DNA of 64,000 nt, taken from the NCBI RefSeq assembly GCF_014200395.1, contig NZ_JACHBS010000001.1:2294001-2358000 (forward strand). The letters are read 5' to 3'. Numbering within the stretch: the first letter of the stretch is position 1; the number at the start of each line of letters is the position of its first letter. The notes under the pieces are model-generated. The model was not told where the DNA came from. It did no database searches and worked only from the letters and a program-made list of their open reading frames with translations. The stretch comes from Microcella frigidaquae (GTDB lineage: Bacteria; Actinomycetota; Actinomycetes; Actinomycetales; Microbacteriaceae). The position numbers and the translations under genes were made by a program. Below are positions 32,216 to 41,311 of this stretch, one piece after another.

Positions 32216-35086
32216 CTACCGGCGAGACCGTCGCATGGCCGCGGCCGTGATGCCAGCCGCTAGGAACAGCAGGACCAGCACAACCAGCAGAGGCACGAGC
32301 CACGGCGGAACGCCCCAGCCGGCTTCGGCTCCGTCCCCTGTCGAGACGTCGACGGTCGATGGTGTTTCGTCAGATCTCTCGGCGCCTGCTTCTCCATCGT
32401 CGGGGGGAGAGGTCTCCGCATCCCCGTCGGTGGGCATCGCGGTGTCGGGCTGCCCGCTGATGGGTGTACTGCTGATGGGTGGGCCGCTGCCAGGTGGATT
32501 GCTCACGGGCGGCTCAGGGTCTGGTGCCGGATCTGGCGTCGAAGGCGGGGGAGCGACGTAGATGAAGCGCTCGCCGAGTTGGAGGTCCGGGCGGGCGATG
32601 CCATCGACGAGATAGGCGACGGTCACCGTCGTGGCTCCGGGTGCGCCTGCCGGAGTGACCACTCGCGCGCGGGTCTCGCTCAGCCTCGTCAGCGCGGTGC
32701 CGGCGACCCCGTCGAACTCGATCGAGGTGATCGTGGTCGTGCCCCCGATTCGGTACGGCGAGACCACCGGGTCTTGATCGTCTCGAGGCCCGACGCCGGT
32801 CTGACTCTGCTCGCCGGAGCCCCAGGCGTAGGACTTTCCGTCGAGGCCGATGGCGACCGAGTGGAAGGTGCCCGCGTCGATGGAGGCGAGCCGGACGTCG
32901 GGATCGCTGACGGTCGGCACGGCGACACTCGTGTCCCCCTCCCCGTTGCCGAGTTGCCCGTCGTCGTTGCGTCCCCACGCCCACAACCGTCCGAGCTCGT
33001 CGAGTGCGAGCGTGGCCGTGTGCCGCGTCGATACAGCGGTGAAGACGGTGGTCGTTGGCGAGAGTTCGGGTACGTCGACGTACTCTCCCGGCGTTGAGCC
33101 GTCACCGACCAGAAGCCCGTCCCCCCAACTCCACAGTCGACCTGTACTGTCCAAGGCGACGCCGTGGAACGAGGACATGTCGATGGCCGTAAAGCGGGTG
33201 CCACTCGTTACCTGCGTCGGCACATCAACAGGGCCGTGTTCGGGGCCATTTCCAAGTCTCTGGGACGTGTCGGCTCCCCAGGTCCAGATGTTGCCGGCGG
33301 CGTCGAGGGCGATAGCGGCCTCGCGCCCGAGCTCGACGGCCGTGAACGTCACGCCCGAGGTGATCTGCTGCGGAACAGGGACGACCCCCACGCCGCCGGG
33401 CCCGTTGCCGAGCTCGCCGTAGGCGTCGAGCCCCCAGGTCCAGATGTTCCCCTCACTGTCGAGCGCGGCGGAGTGGAAGTCCCCGGCGCTGATGGCCGTG
33501 AACACGACCCCGCTCGAGATGGCGCGCGGCGTCATGACGTCGAAGGGTGCTCCGCCGTCACCGACCTGCCCGTCATCGTTGCGACCCCAGCCCCAGATCG
33601 TGCCCGTGTCGTCGAGGGCGAGCGAATGGAGACCCGCCGCGGCGACATCGGTGAAACGTGCTGGCACGGTGATCCGTGTCGGGTAGCGGACGGGGATGGC
33701 CCCATCGCCCGTCCCTGCCGAACCCTCGGAGTTCGCTCCCCACCCCCACAGCACGCCGTCCTGATCGATCGCGATCGTGTGCAGGCCTCCGGCGGCGATA
33801 TCGACCCACTGGCTGTCCTCGGTCACCTGCACCGGCGCATCGACGGGGGCGGATGCGGCACCGTTGCCGAGCTGCGCGAAGGCGTCGCTGCCCCAGGTCC
33901 AGACGTCCCCGTTGTCATCGCGGGCGGCACTGAAGTACCCCACGGGTCCGCTCTGCACCGCGATGAGGGTTCGCTGTGTGTCAATCGCGGTCGGTGCGGT
34001 CACGTCGGCGCTCCCGGCGCCGTTGCCGAGCTGGGCGTTCCCGTCGTTGCCCCACGCGAGCACCTCGCCCTCCACCGTGATGGCAAGCGAGTGCAGCGCC
34101 CCGGCCGAGATCGAGTCCACGGCGGTGACCAGGCCGAGAGGCACGGGCGCCAGGGCGGCATCGGCGGAGCCGGGGGTTCCGAGCTGGCCGTAGGTGTCGT
34201 CGCCCCAGGCCCACAGTCCGCCGTCAGTATCGACGGCGAGCGAGTGCCGGTCGCCCGCCGCGACAGCGACGAACCCGCCGCCGCTGGTGATCCTCTCGGG
34301 CTCGAGCACGTCGCCCGCATCGACGCCGTTGCCGACCTGCCCGTGGCTGTCGTCGCCCCATGCCCAGAGGTCGCCCTGCTCATCGATCGCGAGGACATGG
34401 CGCGCCCCGGCGGCGATGGTGACGAAGGCCGGTGCGCCGGAGACCTCCTGCGGAGAGAGCGCGGGCGCTCCGGCCGAACCGAGACCCAGCTGGCCGTCGG
34501 CGTTGCGGCCCCATGCCCAGAGGCCGCCATCGCGATCGAGCGCCAGGCCGAACCGGTCGCCTGCGGCGATCGCCGCGATCTCCGGTACCGCCGGCACGCG
34601 GATCGGTGAGCGCGCATCGGTGGTCTCTGCGCCGAGTCCGAGCTGTCCGTCGTCATCGTCGCCCCAGGTGTAGAGGGCGCCGTCAGCGGCGAGCCCCATC
34701 GAGGACGAGGTGCCGGCCGCGATCCCGATGAAGAAGGTGTTCCGCGTGCTCTGGTGCGGGATCTCGCGCACGGGGGTCAGCGAACCGTCGCCGAGCTGAC
34801 CATCAAGGTTCTCGCCCCAGCCCCAGATGTTGCCCTCGGCGTCGATGCCGAGGGTGTGCGAGGCGCCGACGGCCAGGGCGGTGAACGAGTCGGCGCCGGG
34901 AACCGGCACGGTGACGGTCGTGCCGCCCGTCGTGGGCCCGCGGTCGGGGGTGAGCGGCACCACGGCCAGAGCCGGTGCGGGTGCGGCCGTCACGAGGATG
35001 CTCGCCGCGAGCATCCCGATCAGCCCGCCGCCGATCGCGCGAACGGCACCCCGGCGGGCGGCATGGCGCTGCGGGCTCCAGGTCAC
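32216..35086 (-). CDS. Exported RCC1-repeat protein with C-terminal membrane anchor
   Basis: 956 residues. A signal peptide (about 1-41, ending ALA) is followed by a split IPT/TIG domain: its N-terminal part PLTPDRGPTTGGTTVTV precedes the repeats, and its C-terminal part (SIEFDGVAGTALT ... FIYVAPP) follows them. In between are 14 RCC1-type repeats with the WGxNxxGQLGxG core, enough for two seven-bladed propellers. A Pro/Ser/Asp-rich linker leads to one membrane helix (PWLVPLLVVLVLLFLAAGI) and a basic tail, so it is probably membrane-anchored and exposed outside. GTG 35086 has GAGGAGG 5 nt upstream. Confidence 0.85.
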   Translation of the reverse strand: MTWSPQRHAARRGAVRAIGGGLIGMLAASILVTAAPAPALAVVPLTPDRGPTTGGTTVTVPVPGADSFTALAVGASHTLGIDAEGNIWGWGENLDGQLGDGSLTPVREIPHQSTRNTFFIGIAAGTSSSMGLAADGALYTWGDDDDGQLGLGAETTDARSPIRVPAVPEIAAIAAGDRFGLALDRDGGLWAWGRNADGQLGLGSAGAPALSPQEVSGAPAFVTIAAGARHVLAIDEQGDLWAWGDDSHGQVGNGVDAGDVLEPERITSGGGFVAVAAGDRHSLAVDTDGGLWAWGDDTYGQLGTPGSADAALAPVPLGLVTAVDSISAGALHSLAITVEGEVLAWGNDGNAQLGNGAGSADVTAPTAIDTQRTLIAVQSGPVGYFSAARDDNGDVWTWGSDAFAQLGNGAASAPVDAPVQVTEDSQWVDIAAGGLHTIAIDQDGVLWGWGANSEGSAGTGDGAIPVRYPTRITVPARFTDVAAAGLHSLALDDTGTIWGWGRNDDGQVGDGGAPFDVMTPRAISSGVVFTAISAGDFHSAALDSEGNIWTWGLDAYGELGNGPGGVGVVPVPQQITSGVTFTAVELGREAAIALDAAGNIWTWGADTSQRLGNGPEHGPVDVPTQVTSGTRFTAIDMSSFHGVALDSTGRLWSWGDGLLVGDGSTPGEYVDVPELSPTTTVFTAVSTRHTATLALDELGRLWAWGRNDDGQLGNGEGDTSVAVPTVSDPDVRLASIDAGTFHSVAIGLDGKSYAWGSGEQSQTGVGPRDDQDPVVSPYRIGGTTTITSIEFDGVAGTALTRLSETRARVVTPAGAPGATTVTVAYLVDGIARPDLQLGERFIYVAPPPSTPDPAPDPEPPVSNPPGSGPPISSTPISGQPDTAMPTDGDAETSPPDDGEAGAERSDETPSTVDVSTGDGAEAGWGVPPWLVPLLVVLVLLFLAAGITAAAMRRSRR

Positions 35087-35222
35087 GGTCGCCTCCTCGG
35101 GCGCGGGCGGGGGTGGTGCCGAGCCGAGCCGCGACGGTGCCGCGCCTCCCTGTTCATGATAGGTCGTCGACTTCCCTCAGGGCGAGGTTCTGACGGTGCT
35201 CGGGGCCTGACAGACTGGGCGC

Positions 35223-35597
35223 ATGCGCACCCTCCTCAACATCATCTGGCTCGTGCTCTCGGGGTTCTGGCTGTTCCTCGGTTACGCGGCAGCGGCCCTC
35301 GTGATGTTCATCCTCATCGTCACGATCCCGTGGGGCATCGCCGCGTGGCGCATCGGCGTCTACTCGCTCTGGCCCTTCGGCAAGACGATCGTCGACAAGC
35401 CGAACGCCGGAGTGTGGTCGGTGCTCGGCAACATCATCTGGGTGATCCTCGCCGGCTGGTGGCTCGCGCTCGCGCACATCACCTCCGCGATCGCCCTGGC
35501 CATCACGATCATCGGCATCCCGTTCGCCTGGGCGAACCTCAAGATGGTGCCGGTGGCTCTGCTGCCCCTGGGCAAGGACATCGTCGACCAGCCGTGA
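35223..35597 (+). CDS. YccF-family membrane protein
   Basis: 124 residues. Two copies of the YccF unit are visible, each with the NIIWLVLSGFW/NIIWVILAGWW and IPWGIAAW/IPFAWANL patterns and a LWPFGK or LLPLGK motif. About four membrane segments. Function unknown. Its stop overlaps the next gene start as GTGA. CAGACT 6 nt before ATG 35223 may be the -10. Confidence 0.87.
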   Translation: MRTLLNIIWLVLSGFWLFLGYAAAALVMFILIVTIPWGIAAWRIGVYSLWPFGKTIVDKPNAGVWSVLGNIIWVILAGWWLALAHITSAIALAITIIGIPFAWANLKMVPVALLPLGKDIVDQP

Positions 35598-36502
35598 GCC
35601 TGCGCCACAGCCTGCTGGCGCTGCTCGTCGTCGTCATCTGGGGCGCGAACTTCGTCGTCATCGATGCGGGCCAGGCGGATGTCCCTCCGCTCCTCTTCCT
35701 CGCCCTGCGCTTCCTCGTGGTGTGCGTCCCCGCCGTCTTCTTCCTGAAGCCGCCCGGCATCGGCTGGCGTCAGCTGCTGCTCGTCGGCGGCTTCCTGAGC
35801 CTCGGCCAGTTCGCGCTGCTGTACCTCGCCCTCGCGCTCGGGATGCCGCCGGGCCTGGCCTCGCTGCTGCTGCAGACGCAGGTCATGTTTTCGCTGGCGG
35901 TCGCGGCCGTCGTGCTGCGCGAGCGCCCGACCCGGCGTCAGCTCGTCGGCGTGCTGATCGGCATGGCCGGGCTCGCGGTCGTGATCACCGCGCACACGCA
36001 GGCGGCACCGCTGCTGCCCCTCGTCGTCACCCTCGGAGCCGCCCTCGCGTGGTCGATCGGCAACGTGCTCGCCCGGCGGGCGCAGGCGACGTCAGGGCTG
36101 TCGCTGGTCGTGTGGTCGGGGCTCGTCGTCCCCCTGCCGGCATTCGCGCTCTCCCTCATCGTCGATTCGCCTCCGGTGGTCTGGGAGGCGCTGACGAGCC
36201 TGTCGTGGGTGGCGGTCGGCAGCACGGTCTACACGGCGGTCTTCGCGAGCCTCATCGGCTACGGCATCTGGAACTCGCTGCTCGCGCGCTACCCCACGAG
36301 CGCGGTCGTGCCCTTCACGCTGCTCGTGCCCGTGGTGGGCATCCTGACCGCGTGGCTCGTGCAGGGTGAGGTGCCGGCCGTGGCTGAGCTTGTGGGCGGG
36401 GCCGTGATGCTCGCCGGTCTGGCGGCGGCGGTGCTGCGGCCGCGCCGCGCAGTGCCGCCCGCGCCGCTCGCGCCGAAAGGGAAAAAAGTCAAGAAAACTT
36501 GA
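35594..36502 (+). CDS. EamA/DMT-family transporter
   Basis: 302 residues with ten predicted membrane helices in two EamA halves, the first starting WGANFVVIDAGQ and the second near IGNVLARRAQA. It probably exports metabolites such as amino acids; the substrate is unknown. GTG 35594 overlaps the YccF stop. The C terminus ends in a Lys-rich tail, and its stop lies inside the upstream operator of the next operon. Confidence 0.85.
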   Translation: MSLRHSLLALLVVVIWGANFVVIDAGQADVPPLLFLALRFLVVCVPAVFFLKPPGIGWRQLLLVGGFLSLGQFALLYLALALGMPPGLASLLLQTQVMFSLAVAAVVLRERPTRRQLVGVLIGMAGLAVVITAHTQAAPLLPLVVTLGAALAWSIGNVLARRAQATSGLSLVVWSGLVVPLPAFALSLIVDSPPVVWEALTSLSWVAVGSTVYTAVFASLIGYGIWNSLLARYPTSAVVPFTLLVPVVGILTAWLVQGEVPAVAELVGGAVMLAGLAAAVLRPRRAVPPAPLAPKGKKVKKT

Positions 36503-36503
36503 C
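36488..36503. promoter_or_regulatory. Upstream operator GTCAAG-AAAA-CTTGAC
   Basis: Perfect 6-bp arms with a 4-nt centre overlap the -35 box. The arms match the core of the downstream site at 36531-36552, and the spacing between centres is about 46 nt. The XRE-type regulator encoded in the operon is the likely binder. Confidence 0.6.
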
Positions 36504-36527
36504 ATGATGTAATGGCTGCTTTACTCT
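36499..36527 (+). promoter_or_regulatory. Consensus sigma-70 promoter of the XRE operon
   Basis: TTGACA (36499-36504), a 17-nt spacer and TACTCT (36522-36527) make a near-perfect housekeeping promoter, the best in the window. It is flanked by the two operators and drives the membrane protein, XRE and oxidoreductase genes. Confidence 0.75.
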
Positions 36528-36530
36528 CGC

Positions 36531-36552
36531 CATGTCAAGCATTCTTGACATG
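36531..36552. promoter_or_regulatory. Downstream operator CATGTCAAG-CATT-CTTGACATG
   Basis: Perfect 9-bp arms around a 4-nt centre lie just past the -10 box, over the expected transcription start. Occupancy would block transcription. The core GTCAAG-N4-CTTGAC is the same as in the upstream site. Confidence 0.7.
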
Positions 36553-36570
36553 ACCGCGAAGGAGGCCGCC

Positions 36571-36999
36571 ATGGTCTACGAAGAGAAGATCGCCTGGGCC
36601 GGGCTGCCCGTCTCGCTGCTCACCCTCATCGGGTACGTCGCGGTGCTGCTGACGCGCGCGTCGTCGACCCCGATGCCCGACACCCCATACGTCGACGCGA
36701 TGCTCGGCAGCATCGGAGTCGGCGTGATCGTCATGATCGTGATCTCGATCATCGCGGGCATCACCGCGCGCCGAGAGGGGCACGTCCGGGATGTCCGCGA
36801 CAAGCAGATCGGGGCCCGCGCCGAGTTCACCGCGCGCGGGGTTCTCGTGATCGGCGCGCTCGCCGCGCTGATCCTCGCGATGCTCGAGGCCGACACGTTC
36901 TGGATCGCGCAGGCGATCTTCCTGGGCTTCGCCCTCTCGGCGCTGCTCGAGGGCATCACCAAGGTCGCGCTCTATCGCCGGGGGATGGCCGAATGGTGA
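36571..36999 (+). CDS. Small membrane protein of the XRE operon
   Basis: 142 residues with four hydrophobic helices (near residues 10-30, 47-68, 90-108 and 113-130) separated by a short charged loop ([20 protein letters not shown]). ATG 36571 has GAAGGAGG 6 nt upstream; an ATG at 36532 lies within the operator and is unlikely. Such proteins often sit next to YgzD-like regulators in Gram-positives, but the role is unknown. Its stop overlaps the regulator start. Confidence 0.78.
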   Translation: MVYEEKIAWAGLPVSLLTLIGYVAVLLTRASSTPMPDTPYVDAMLGSIGVGVIVMIVISIIAGITARREGHVRDVRDKQIGARAEFTARGVLVIGALAALILAMLEADTFWIAQAIFLGFALSALLEGITKVALYRRGMAEW

Positions 37000-37262
37000 A
37001 GCCGACCAGGGTGACCAACAGCATCCGCGCCCTGCGGTTCGCCGCCGGCGAGCTGACCCAGGCTGAGCTCGCCGAGCGGGTCGGCGTCACCCGGCAGACC
37101 ATCATCGCCATCGAGCAGGGCAAGTACTCGCCCTCGCTCGAGATCGCCTTCCAGATCGCGCACGCCCTCGGCGTGCGACTCGACGAGGTGTTCAGCTACC
37201 CCCTCAGCCCCACCATCGCAGCCGCTCGCGACGGTGCCTCGACCGCAGGAGACCCGGAATGA
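36993..37262 (+). CDS. XRE-family (YgzD-like) transcriptional regulator
   Basis: 89 residues. The helix-turn-helix [20 protein letters not shown] is near residues 20-39, followed by [20 protein letters not shown]. It is probably the binder of the GTCAAG-N4-CTTGAC sites upstream of its own operon. Start ATG 36993, with GTG 36996 as an alternative. Its stop overlaps the oxidoreductase start. Confidence 0.88.
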   Translation: MVKPTRVTNSIRALRFAAGELTQAELAERVGVTRQTIIAIEQGKYSPSLEIAFQIAHALGVRLDEVFSYPLSPTIAAARDGASTAGDPE

Positions 37263-38278
37263 CAACCACCACCGCATCCGCCACGATGACCGCCCTGACC
37301 CAGCACGCGTACGGCGGAACCGAGGTGCTGCGCCTCGACCGGGTTCCGACCCCCACGCCGACGGCCGCGCAGGTACTCGTGCGCGTCCTGGCCGTGAGCC
37401 CCGACTCGGGCACGATCCACCTCATGAAGGGGGACCCCTTCGCCGTGCGTCTCGCTCTCGGGCTCCGGCGTCCGCGCCAGGCCGTCATCGGGCTTGCCTA
37501 CGCCGGCATCATCGAGCAGGTCGGCGCGACCGTGCAGGGCCTGGCGGTCGGCGACCGCGTGGCCGGAACCGCCTGGGGTGCTTTCGCCGAGCTCGTCGTG
37601 GCCGACCCGTCGAAGCTCGCCCGCATCCCCGACAGTGTCTCGATGACCGACGCCGCGACGCTGCCCGTCTCCGCGAGCACCGCCCTGCAGGCCGTGCGCG
37701 ACGCGGCGCGCGTCGCACCCGGGCAGGAGGTGCTCGTGATCGGCGCCGGTGGCGGCGTGGGCTCGTTCATGACCCAGCTCGCCGTCGCGGCCGGCGCCCG
37801 CGTCACGGGCCTCGCCAGCGCGGCCAAGGCCGAGTTCGTGCGCTCGCTCGGAGCCGAGCGCGTGATCGACTACCGCGCGGTTTCCGACCCGCGCGCGTGG
37901 GGGCGCTTCGACGTCGTGATCGACGCCGCCGACGGTCGCGCCCTGCACGTGCTGCGTCGGGCGCTCACCGAGCGCGGCACCCTCGCGATCGTCGGTGCTG
38001 ACAACGCCGGCGGCCCGTTGCTGCGGGGAAGCGACCGGCAGCTGCGCGCGCTGCTGGTGAACCCGTGGGTGCGCCACCGGCTCGTCCCGGTGATGCAGCG
38101 CGAGAACGGCGACGACCTCGCCGAGCTGCTCGCCATGCTGGCCGACGGCACGCTCCGCGCCGCCATCGACGAGGTCGTGCCGCTCGACCGCGCGACGGAC
38201 ACGATCGACCGACTCGCCCGTCAGCAGACGCGGGGCAAGTCCGTCATCGAGCTCGCGCGCGAGCCGATCAGTCGGTGA
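37259..38278 (+). CDS. Zinc-free MDR alcohol dehydrogenase/quinone oxidoreductase
   Basis: 339 residues. The GroES-like N-terminal part ([20 protein letters not shown]) and the Rossmann [23 protein letters not shown] near residue 163 identify the medium-chain quinone oxidoreductase branch. Zinc-binding Cys residues are absent. It reduces quinones or similar with NADPH. ATG 37259 overlaps the XRE stop as ATGA. Its end overlaps the convergent lipoprotein gene by 11 nt. Confidence 0.87.
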   Translation: MTTTTASATMTALTQHAYGGTEVLRLDRVPTPTPTAAQVLVRVLAVSPDSGTIHLMKGDPFAVRLALGLRRPRQAVIGLAYAGIIEQVGATVQGLAVGDRVAGTAWGAFAELVVADPSKLARIPDSVSMTDAATLPVSASTALQAVRDAARVAPGQEVLVIGAGGGVGSFMTQLAVAAGARVTGLASAAKAEFVRSLGAERVIDYRAVSDPRAWGRFDVVIDAADGRALHVLRRALTERGTLAIVGADNAGGPLLRGSDRQLRALLVNPWVRHRLVPVMQRENGDDLAELLAMLADGTLRAAIDEVVPLDRATDTIDRLARQQTRGKSVIELAREPISR

Positions 38279-38783
38279 CGCCCCGCAGCGAGCCGGAGAC
38301 CGGCCCCTCGGGGTCGAAGGCGACGCACAGCACCTCGCGGTCGCCCGCCGCCCAGCTCGCCTCGGTGGGGTAGTAGAAGGCGAAGTCGAGCCGCGAGTCG
38401 AGGTAGGGCTCGCCGACGAACTCCTCGAACGCCGGCAGGCAGAGCACCTGCGCCTTGCCCTGCAGCCCCCGCTCTCCGGGATAGGCCGACTCGTTCAGCG
38501 TGAAGGCCGCGTACACCTCGCTGTCGTGGGGCTCGGCGCAGGGCACCGTCGGCACGGTGGTGACGGCACCCTCCGCAGTGGCGTCGTCGAGGCAGTCGCC
38601 CACCTCGAGGGCGAACGCGTCGGTCTGCTCGTTCGGCTCGACGATCTGCCCCTCGTCATCGCGCACGGGGGCGTCGGAGGGCACGGCGGGGCCGAGGACC
38701 GCGCATCCGCCAAGCAGGACGGCGGCGCCGATCGCGACGAGCGCGATCGACGACCGCCGACGCAGGGTGACGAGAATGCTCAG
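38268..38783 (-). CDS. Septum-formation-domain lipoprotein 2, likely CTG start
   Basis: About 171 residues if started at CTG 38783. A basic N terminus and the lipobox LLGGC give a lipidated Cys near residue 26. The mature part has the septum-formation domain (PF13845-type) with paired Cys: VGDCLDD, VPTVPCAEPHDSEVYAAF, AQVLCLPAFEEF and REVLCVAF. No ATG, GTG or TTG exists between the lipobox and the stop of the upstream paralogue; a CTG overlaps that stop as CTGA, matching the coupling style of this genome. ATT 38777 is a second non-standard option. Confidence 0.7.
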   Translation of the reverse strand: MSILVTLRRRSSIALVAIGAAVLLGGCAVLGPAVPSDAPVRDDEGQIVEPNEQTDAFALEVGDCLDDATAEGAVTTVPTVPCAEPHDSEVYAAFTLNESAYPGERGLQGKAQVLCLPAFEEFVGEPYLDSRLDFAFYYPTEASWAAGDREVLCVAFDPEGPVSGSLRGVTD

Positions 38784-39295
38784 CGCCCGATGTTCTCGAG
38801 CGAGCCGGTGACCTGGCCCGCCTCGTCGTAGATGGTGCACAGCACCTCGCGGTCGCCGTTGGCCCAGCTGCCCTCGGTCGGGAAGTAGTAGCTGTAGTAG
38901 TAGATCGAGTCGGAGTAGTCGATGCCGACGAAGCCGGGGAATGCCTCGAGGCACGCCGCGTCGGCCTGCTCGATCACCGCGTCGCTGCCGGGGAAGGTGT
39001 CGCCGGGGAGGATGTACGAGGCGTAGATCTCGCTGTCGTGCGGCTCGGAGCACGGCACGGTCGGGATCGTCTCGACGGTCTCCGACGCGGTGGCGTCGTT
39101 GAGGCAGTCGCCGACCTGGAGGGTGAAGACGTCGGTGCTGTCGTTGCCCTCGACGACCTCCCCGCTGTCATCGCGGGTGGCGGTGCCGCCGCCGAAGGTC
39201 GGCAGGAGGCTGCAGCCGGCGAGAGTGAGGCCCGCCGTCGTGACGGCGACGAGGGAGAGGGCGCGCATCCAGGGGGCACGGGTGTCGGTGGTCAC
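38780..39295 (-). CDS. Septum-formation-domain lipoprotein 1
   Basis: 171 residues. The lipobox TLAGC places the lipid Cys near residue 28. The domain shows the Cys pattern VGDCLND, TVPCSEPHDSEIYAS, AACLEAFPGF and REVLCTIYD. It is a tandem paralogue of the next gene, with which it overlaps by 4 nt. Such proteins occur in actinobacteria and are named after a septum-formation homologue; their role is not firm. GTG 39295. Confidence 0.83.
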   Translation of the reverse strand: MTTDTRAPWMRALSLVAVTTAGLTLAGCSLLPTFGGGTATRDDSGEVVEGNDSTDVFTLQVGDCLNDATASETVETIPTVPCSEPHDSEIYASYILPGDTFPGSDAVIEQADAACLEAFPGFVGIDYSDSIYYYSYYFPTEGSWANGDREVLCTIYDEAGQVTGSLENIGR

Positions 39296-39368
39296 GGGAG
39301 GCTCTTTTCGTTCAGTGTCGGGGTGGTGAGGTCCCGCACCGGGTACGGGATGCTCACGACGAGCCTAC

Positions 39369-40241
39369 TCAGGGGCGCAGGCGGTGCACCACCTCGTCGT
39401 GCAGCAGCCCGTTGGTCGCGAGGGCACTGCCGTGCCAGGGCCCGGCCTCGCCGTCGACCGAGCTGAACCGGCCGCCGGCCTCTTCGACGATCGGCTGCAG
39501 CGCCGCCATGTCGTAGGGCTGCAGGTCGAACTCGCCCGCGATGTCGATAGCACCCTCGGCGACGAGCATGTACGACCACATGTCGCCGATCGCGCGGGCA
39601 CGCCAGACAGAGCGGGTGAGGCCGATGATCTGCTCGAGGCGCCCGGCCTCGTCCCAGCCGGGGAGGCTGTTGTAGCTGAGCACCGCATCCCCGAGCGCGG
39701 CGACGCCGCTCACCCGCAAGCGGCGCGGAGCGGCGCCGTTCGCGGCCGCGTGGGCGCCGAGCCCGCGGGCTCCCCACCAGCGCTGCCCGAGTGCGGGCGC
39801 GCTGACCACGCCGACGACGGGCACCCGGTCGACCGCGAGGGCGATGAGCGTGCCCCAGATCGGCACCCCCCGCAGGAAGTTCGCGGTGCCGTCGATCGGG
39901 TCGATGATCCACTGCCGGCGGGTGCCGGCACCGGTGCCGACTGCCGTGCCGTACTCCTCACCGAGGATGCCGTCGTCGGGGCGCTCGCTCGCGAGACCCT
40001 CGCGGATCACCCGTTCGACCGCCTGATCGGCATCCGTCACCGGTGTGCGGTCGGGCTTCGTGCTGACGTGCAGGTCGACCGAGCGGAACCGCGCGAGCGA
40101 GACGGCGTCCGCCCGCTCCGCGAGGCTCAACGCGAGGGAGAGGTCGGCCGCGAGATCGGCCTCGAGGTCGGTCACGGGGTCGGCTGTCGCATCGCGCGCG
40201 GGGCCGGGGGCGTCATCGGGGGCGGGGGATGCGGAGCTCAC
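39369..40241 (-). CDS. hisN: Inositol-monophosphatase-family phosphatase (HisN-like)
   Basis: 290 residues. The metal-binding triad motifs are GEEYG (Glu), DPIDGTANFLRG (the two Asp) and GEFDLQPYDMAAL (WD-like, here Phe-Asp). The aroA-rsgA-hisN order is usual in actinobacteria, where this member acts as histidinol-phosphate phosphatase. A general inositol phosphatase role cannot be ruled out. GTG 40241 overlaps the rsgA stop. Confidence 0.85.
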   Translation of the reverse strand: MSSASPAPDDAPGPARDATADPVTDLEADLAADLSLALSLAERADAVSLARFRSVDLHVSTKPDRTPVTDADQAVERVIREGLASERPDDGILGEEYGTAVGTGAGTRRQWIIDPIDGTANFLRGVPIWGTLIALAVDRVPVVGVVSAPALGQRWWGARGLGAHAAANGAAPRRLRVSGVAALGDAVLSYNSLPGWDEAGRLEQIIGLTRSVWRARAIGDMWSYMLVAEGAIDIAGEFDLQPYDMAALQPIVEEAGGRFSSVDGEAGPWHGSALATNGLLHDEVVHRLRP

Positions 40242-41311
40242 GCGTTCAGCGTATCCGCGCCCGCCCGGCCCGCGCCGGGCAGCAGGGTGGCCAGCAGCCG
40301 CTGCAGCGAGTCGAGCCGCTCGGCCCCGTGCGCGCCGAGCTCGGCGGCGGCCACGGCCTCCACGATCGCGCAGTCGGGAGCGTCGGGCAGGTGCGTGCAG
40401 CCGCGCGGGCAGCGTTCGCCGACCACGGCCAGGTCGCCGAAGGCGCGCAGGATGTTGGCGGTGTCGACGTGGCCGAGCCCGAACGACCGGACGCCGGGGG
40501 TGTCGATGATCCAGCCGCCGCCTGGCAGGCGGAGCGACACTGTCGAGGACGAGGTGTGGCGGCCGCGCCCGGTGACCGCGTTGACGACGCCGGTCGCCCG
40601 GTGCGCGTCGGGCACGAGCGCGTTGACGAGGGTCGACTTGCCGACACCGGAATGCCCGACGGCGACGGTGGTGCGATCGGCCAGCAGCGCCATGAGCGCG
40701 GCGATGGGCGGGTCATCGGAGCGGCTCTCGACCACTCGGAGGTCGAGCCCGCGGAACTGCGCGAGGAACGGGGCGGGGTCGGCGAGGTCGGTCTTCGTCA
40801 TCACCAGCAGCGGCTCGATGCCCGCGTCGAAGGCGGCCACCAGGTACCGGTCGAGCAGGCGGGGCCGCGGCTCGGGGTTGGCGGCGGCGACGACGATCAT
40901 CAGCTGATCGGCGTTCGCGACGATGATCCGCTCGACGGCGTCGGTGTCGTCGGCGCTGCGGCGCAGCAGGGTGCGGCGCTCGTGCACGCGCACGATGCGG
41001 GCCAGCGAGCCCTCGGCCCCGCTGGTGTCACCGACCAGGTCGACCCGATCGCCGGTGACGATCGCGGTCGAGCGCAGCTCGCGGGCGCGGGTGGTGATGA
41101 CGGAGCGCTCGGCGGGGGCATCCTCGTCGACGAGGCAGAGGTAGCGCCCGCGGTCGACGGTGACGACGCGGCCGACCACGGCGTCGTCATGGGCGGGCCG
41201 CTGCTTCGAGCGGGGCCGGTTCGCCTTCGGGTTGGGGCGCGATCTCACCTGCGACTCGTCGAACTGCCCGTACGGGTCGTCCGGGTCGTCGTCGGGCGGC
41301 AGCCAGCTCAT
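40238..41311 (-). CDS. rsgA: Ribosome small-subunit GTPase RsgA
   Basis: 357 residues with the circularly permuted GTPase order: G4 TKTD near residue 170, then G1 GHSGVGKSTLVNAL, then G3 DTPG. The C-terminal zinc motif is RCPRGCTHLPDAPDC. The N-terminal OB domain is preceded by a charged Pro-rich segment. It acts in 30S assembly. ATG 41311 overlaps the aroA stop. Confidence 0.94.
   Translation of the reverse strand: MSWLPPDDDPDDPYGQFDESQVRSRPNPKANRPRSKQRPAHDDAVVGRVVTVDRGRYLCLVDEDAPAERSVITTRARELRSTAIVTGDRVDLVGDTSGAEGSLARIVRVHERRTLLRRSADDTDAVERIIVANADQLMIVVAAANPEPRPRLLDRYLVAAFDAGIEPLLVMTKTDLADPAPFLAQFRGLDLRVVESRSDDPPIAALMALLADRTTVAVGHSGVGKSTLVNALVPDAHRATGVVNAVTGRGRHTSSSTVSLRLPGGGWIIDTPGVRSFGLGHVDTANILRAFGDLAVVGERCPRGCTHLPDAPDCAIVEAVAAAELGAHGAERLDSLQRLLATLLPGAGRAGADTLNA

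Noticed and set aside
38268-39053. Frameshifted single gene across the two septum-formation lipoproteins
   Set aside because: Each has its own lipobox and complete Cys pattern, so they are tandem paralogues and not a broken gene.
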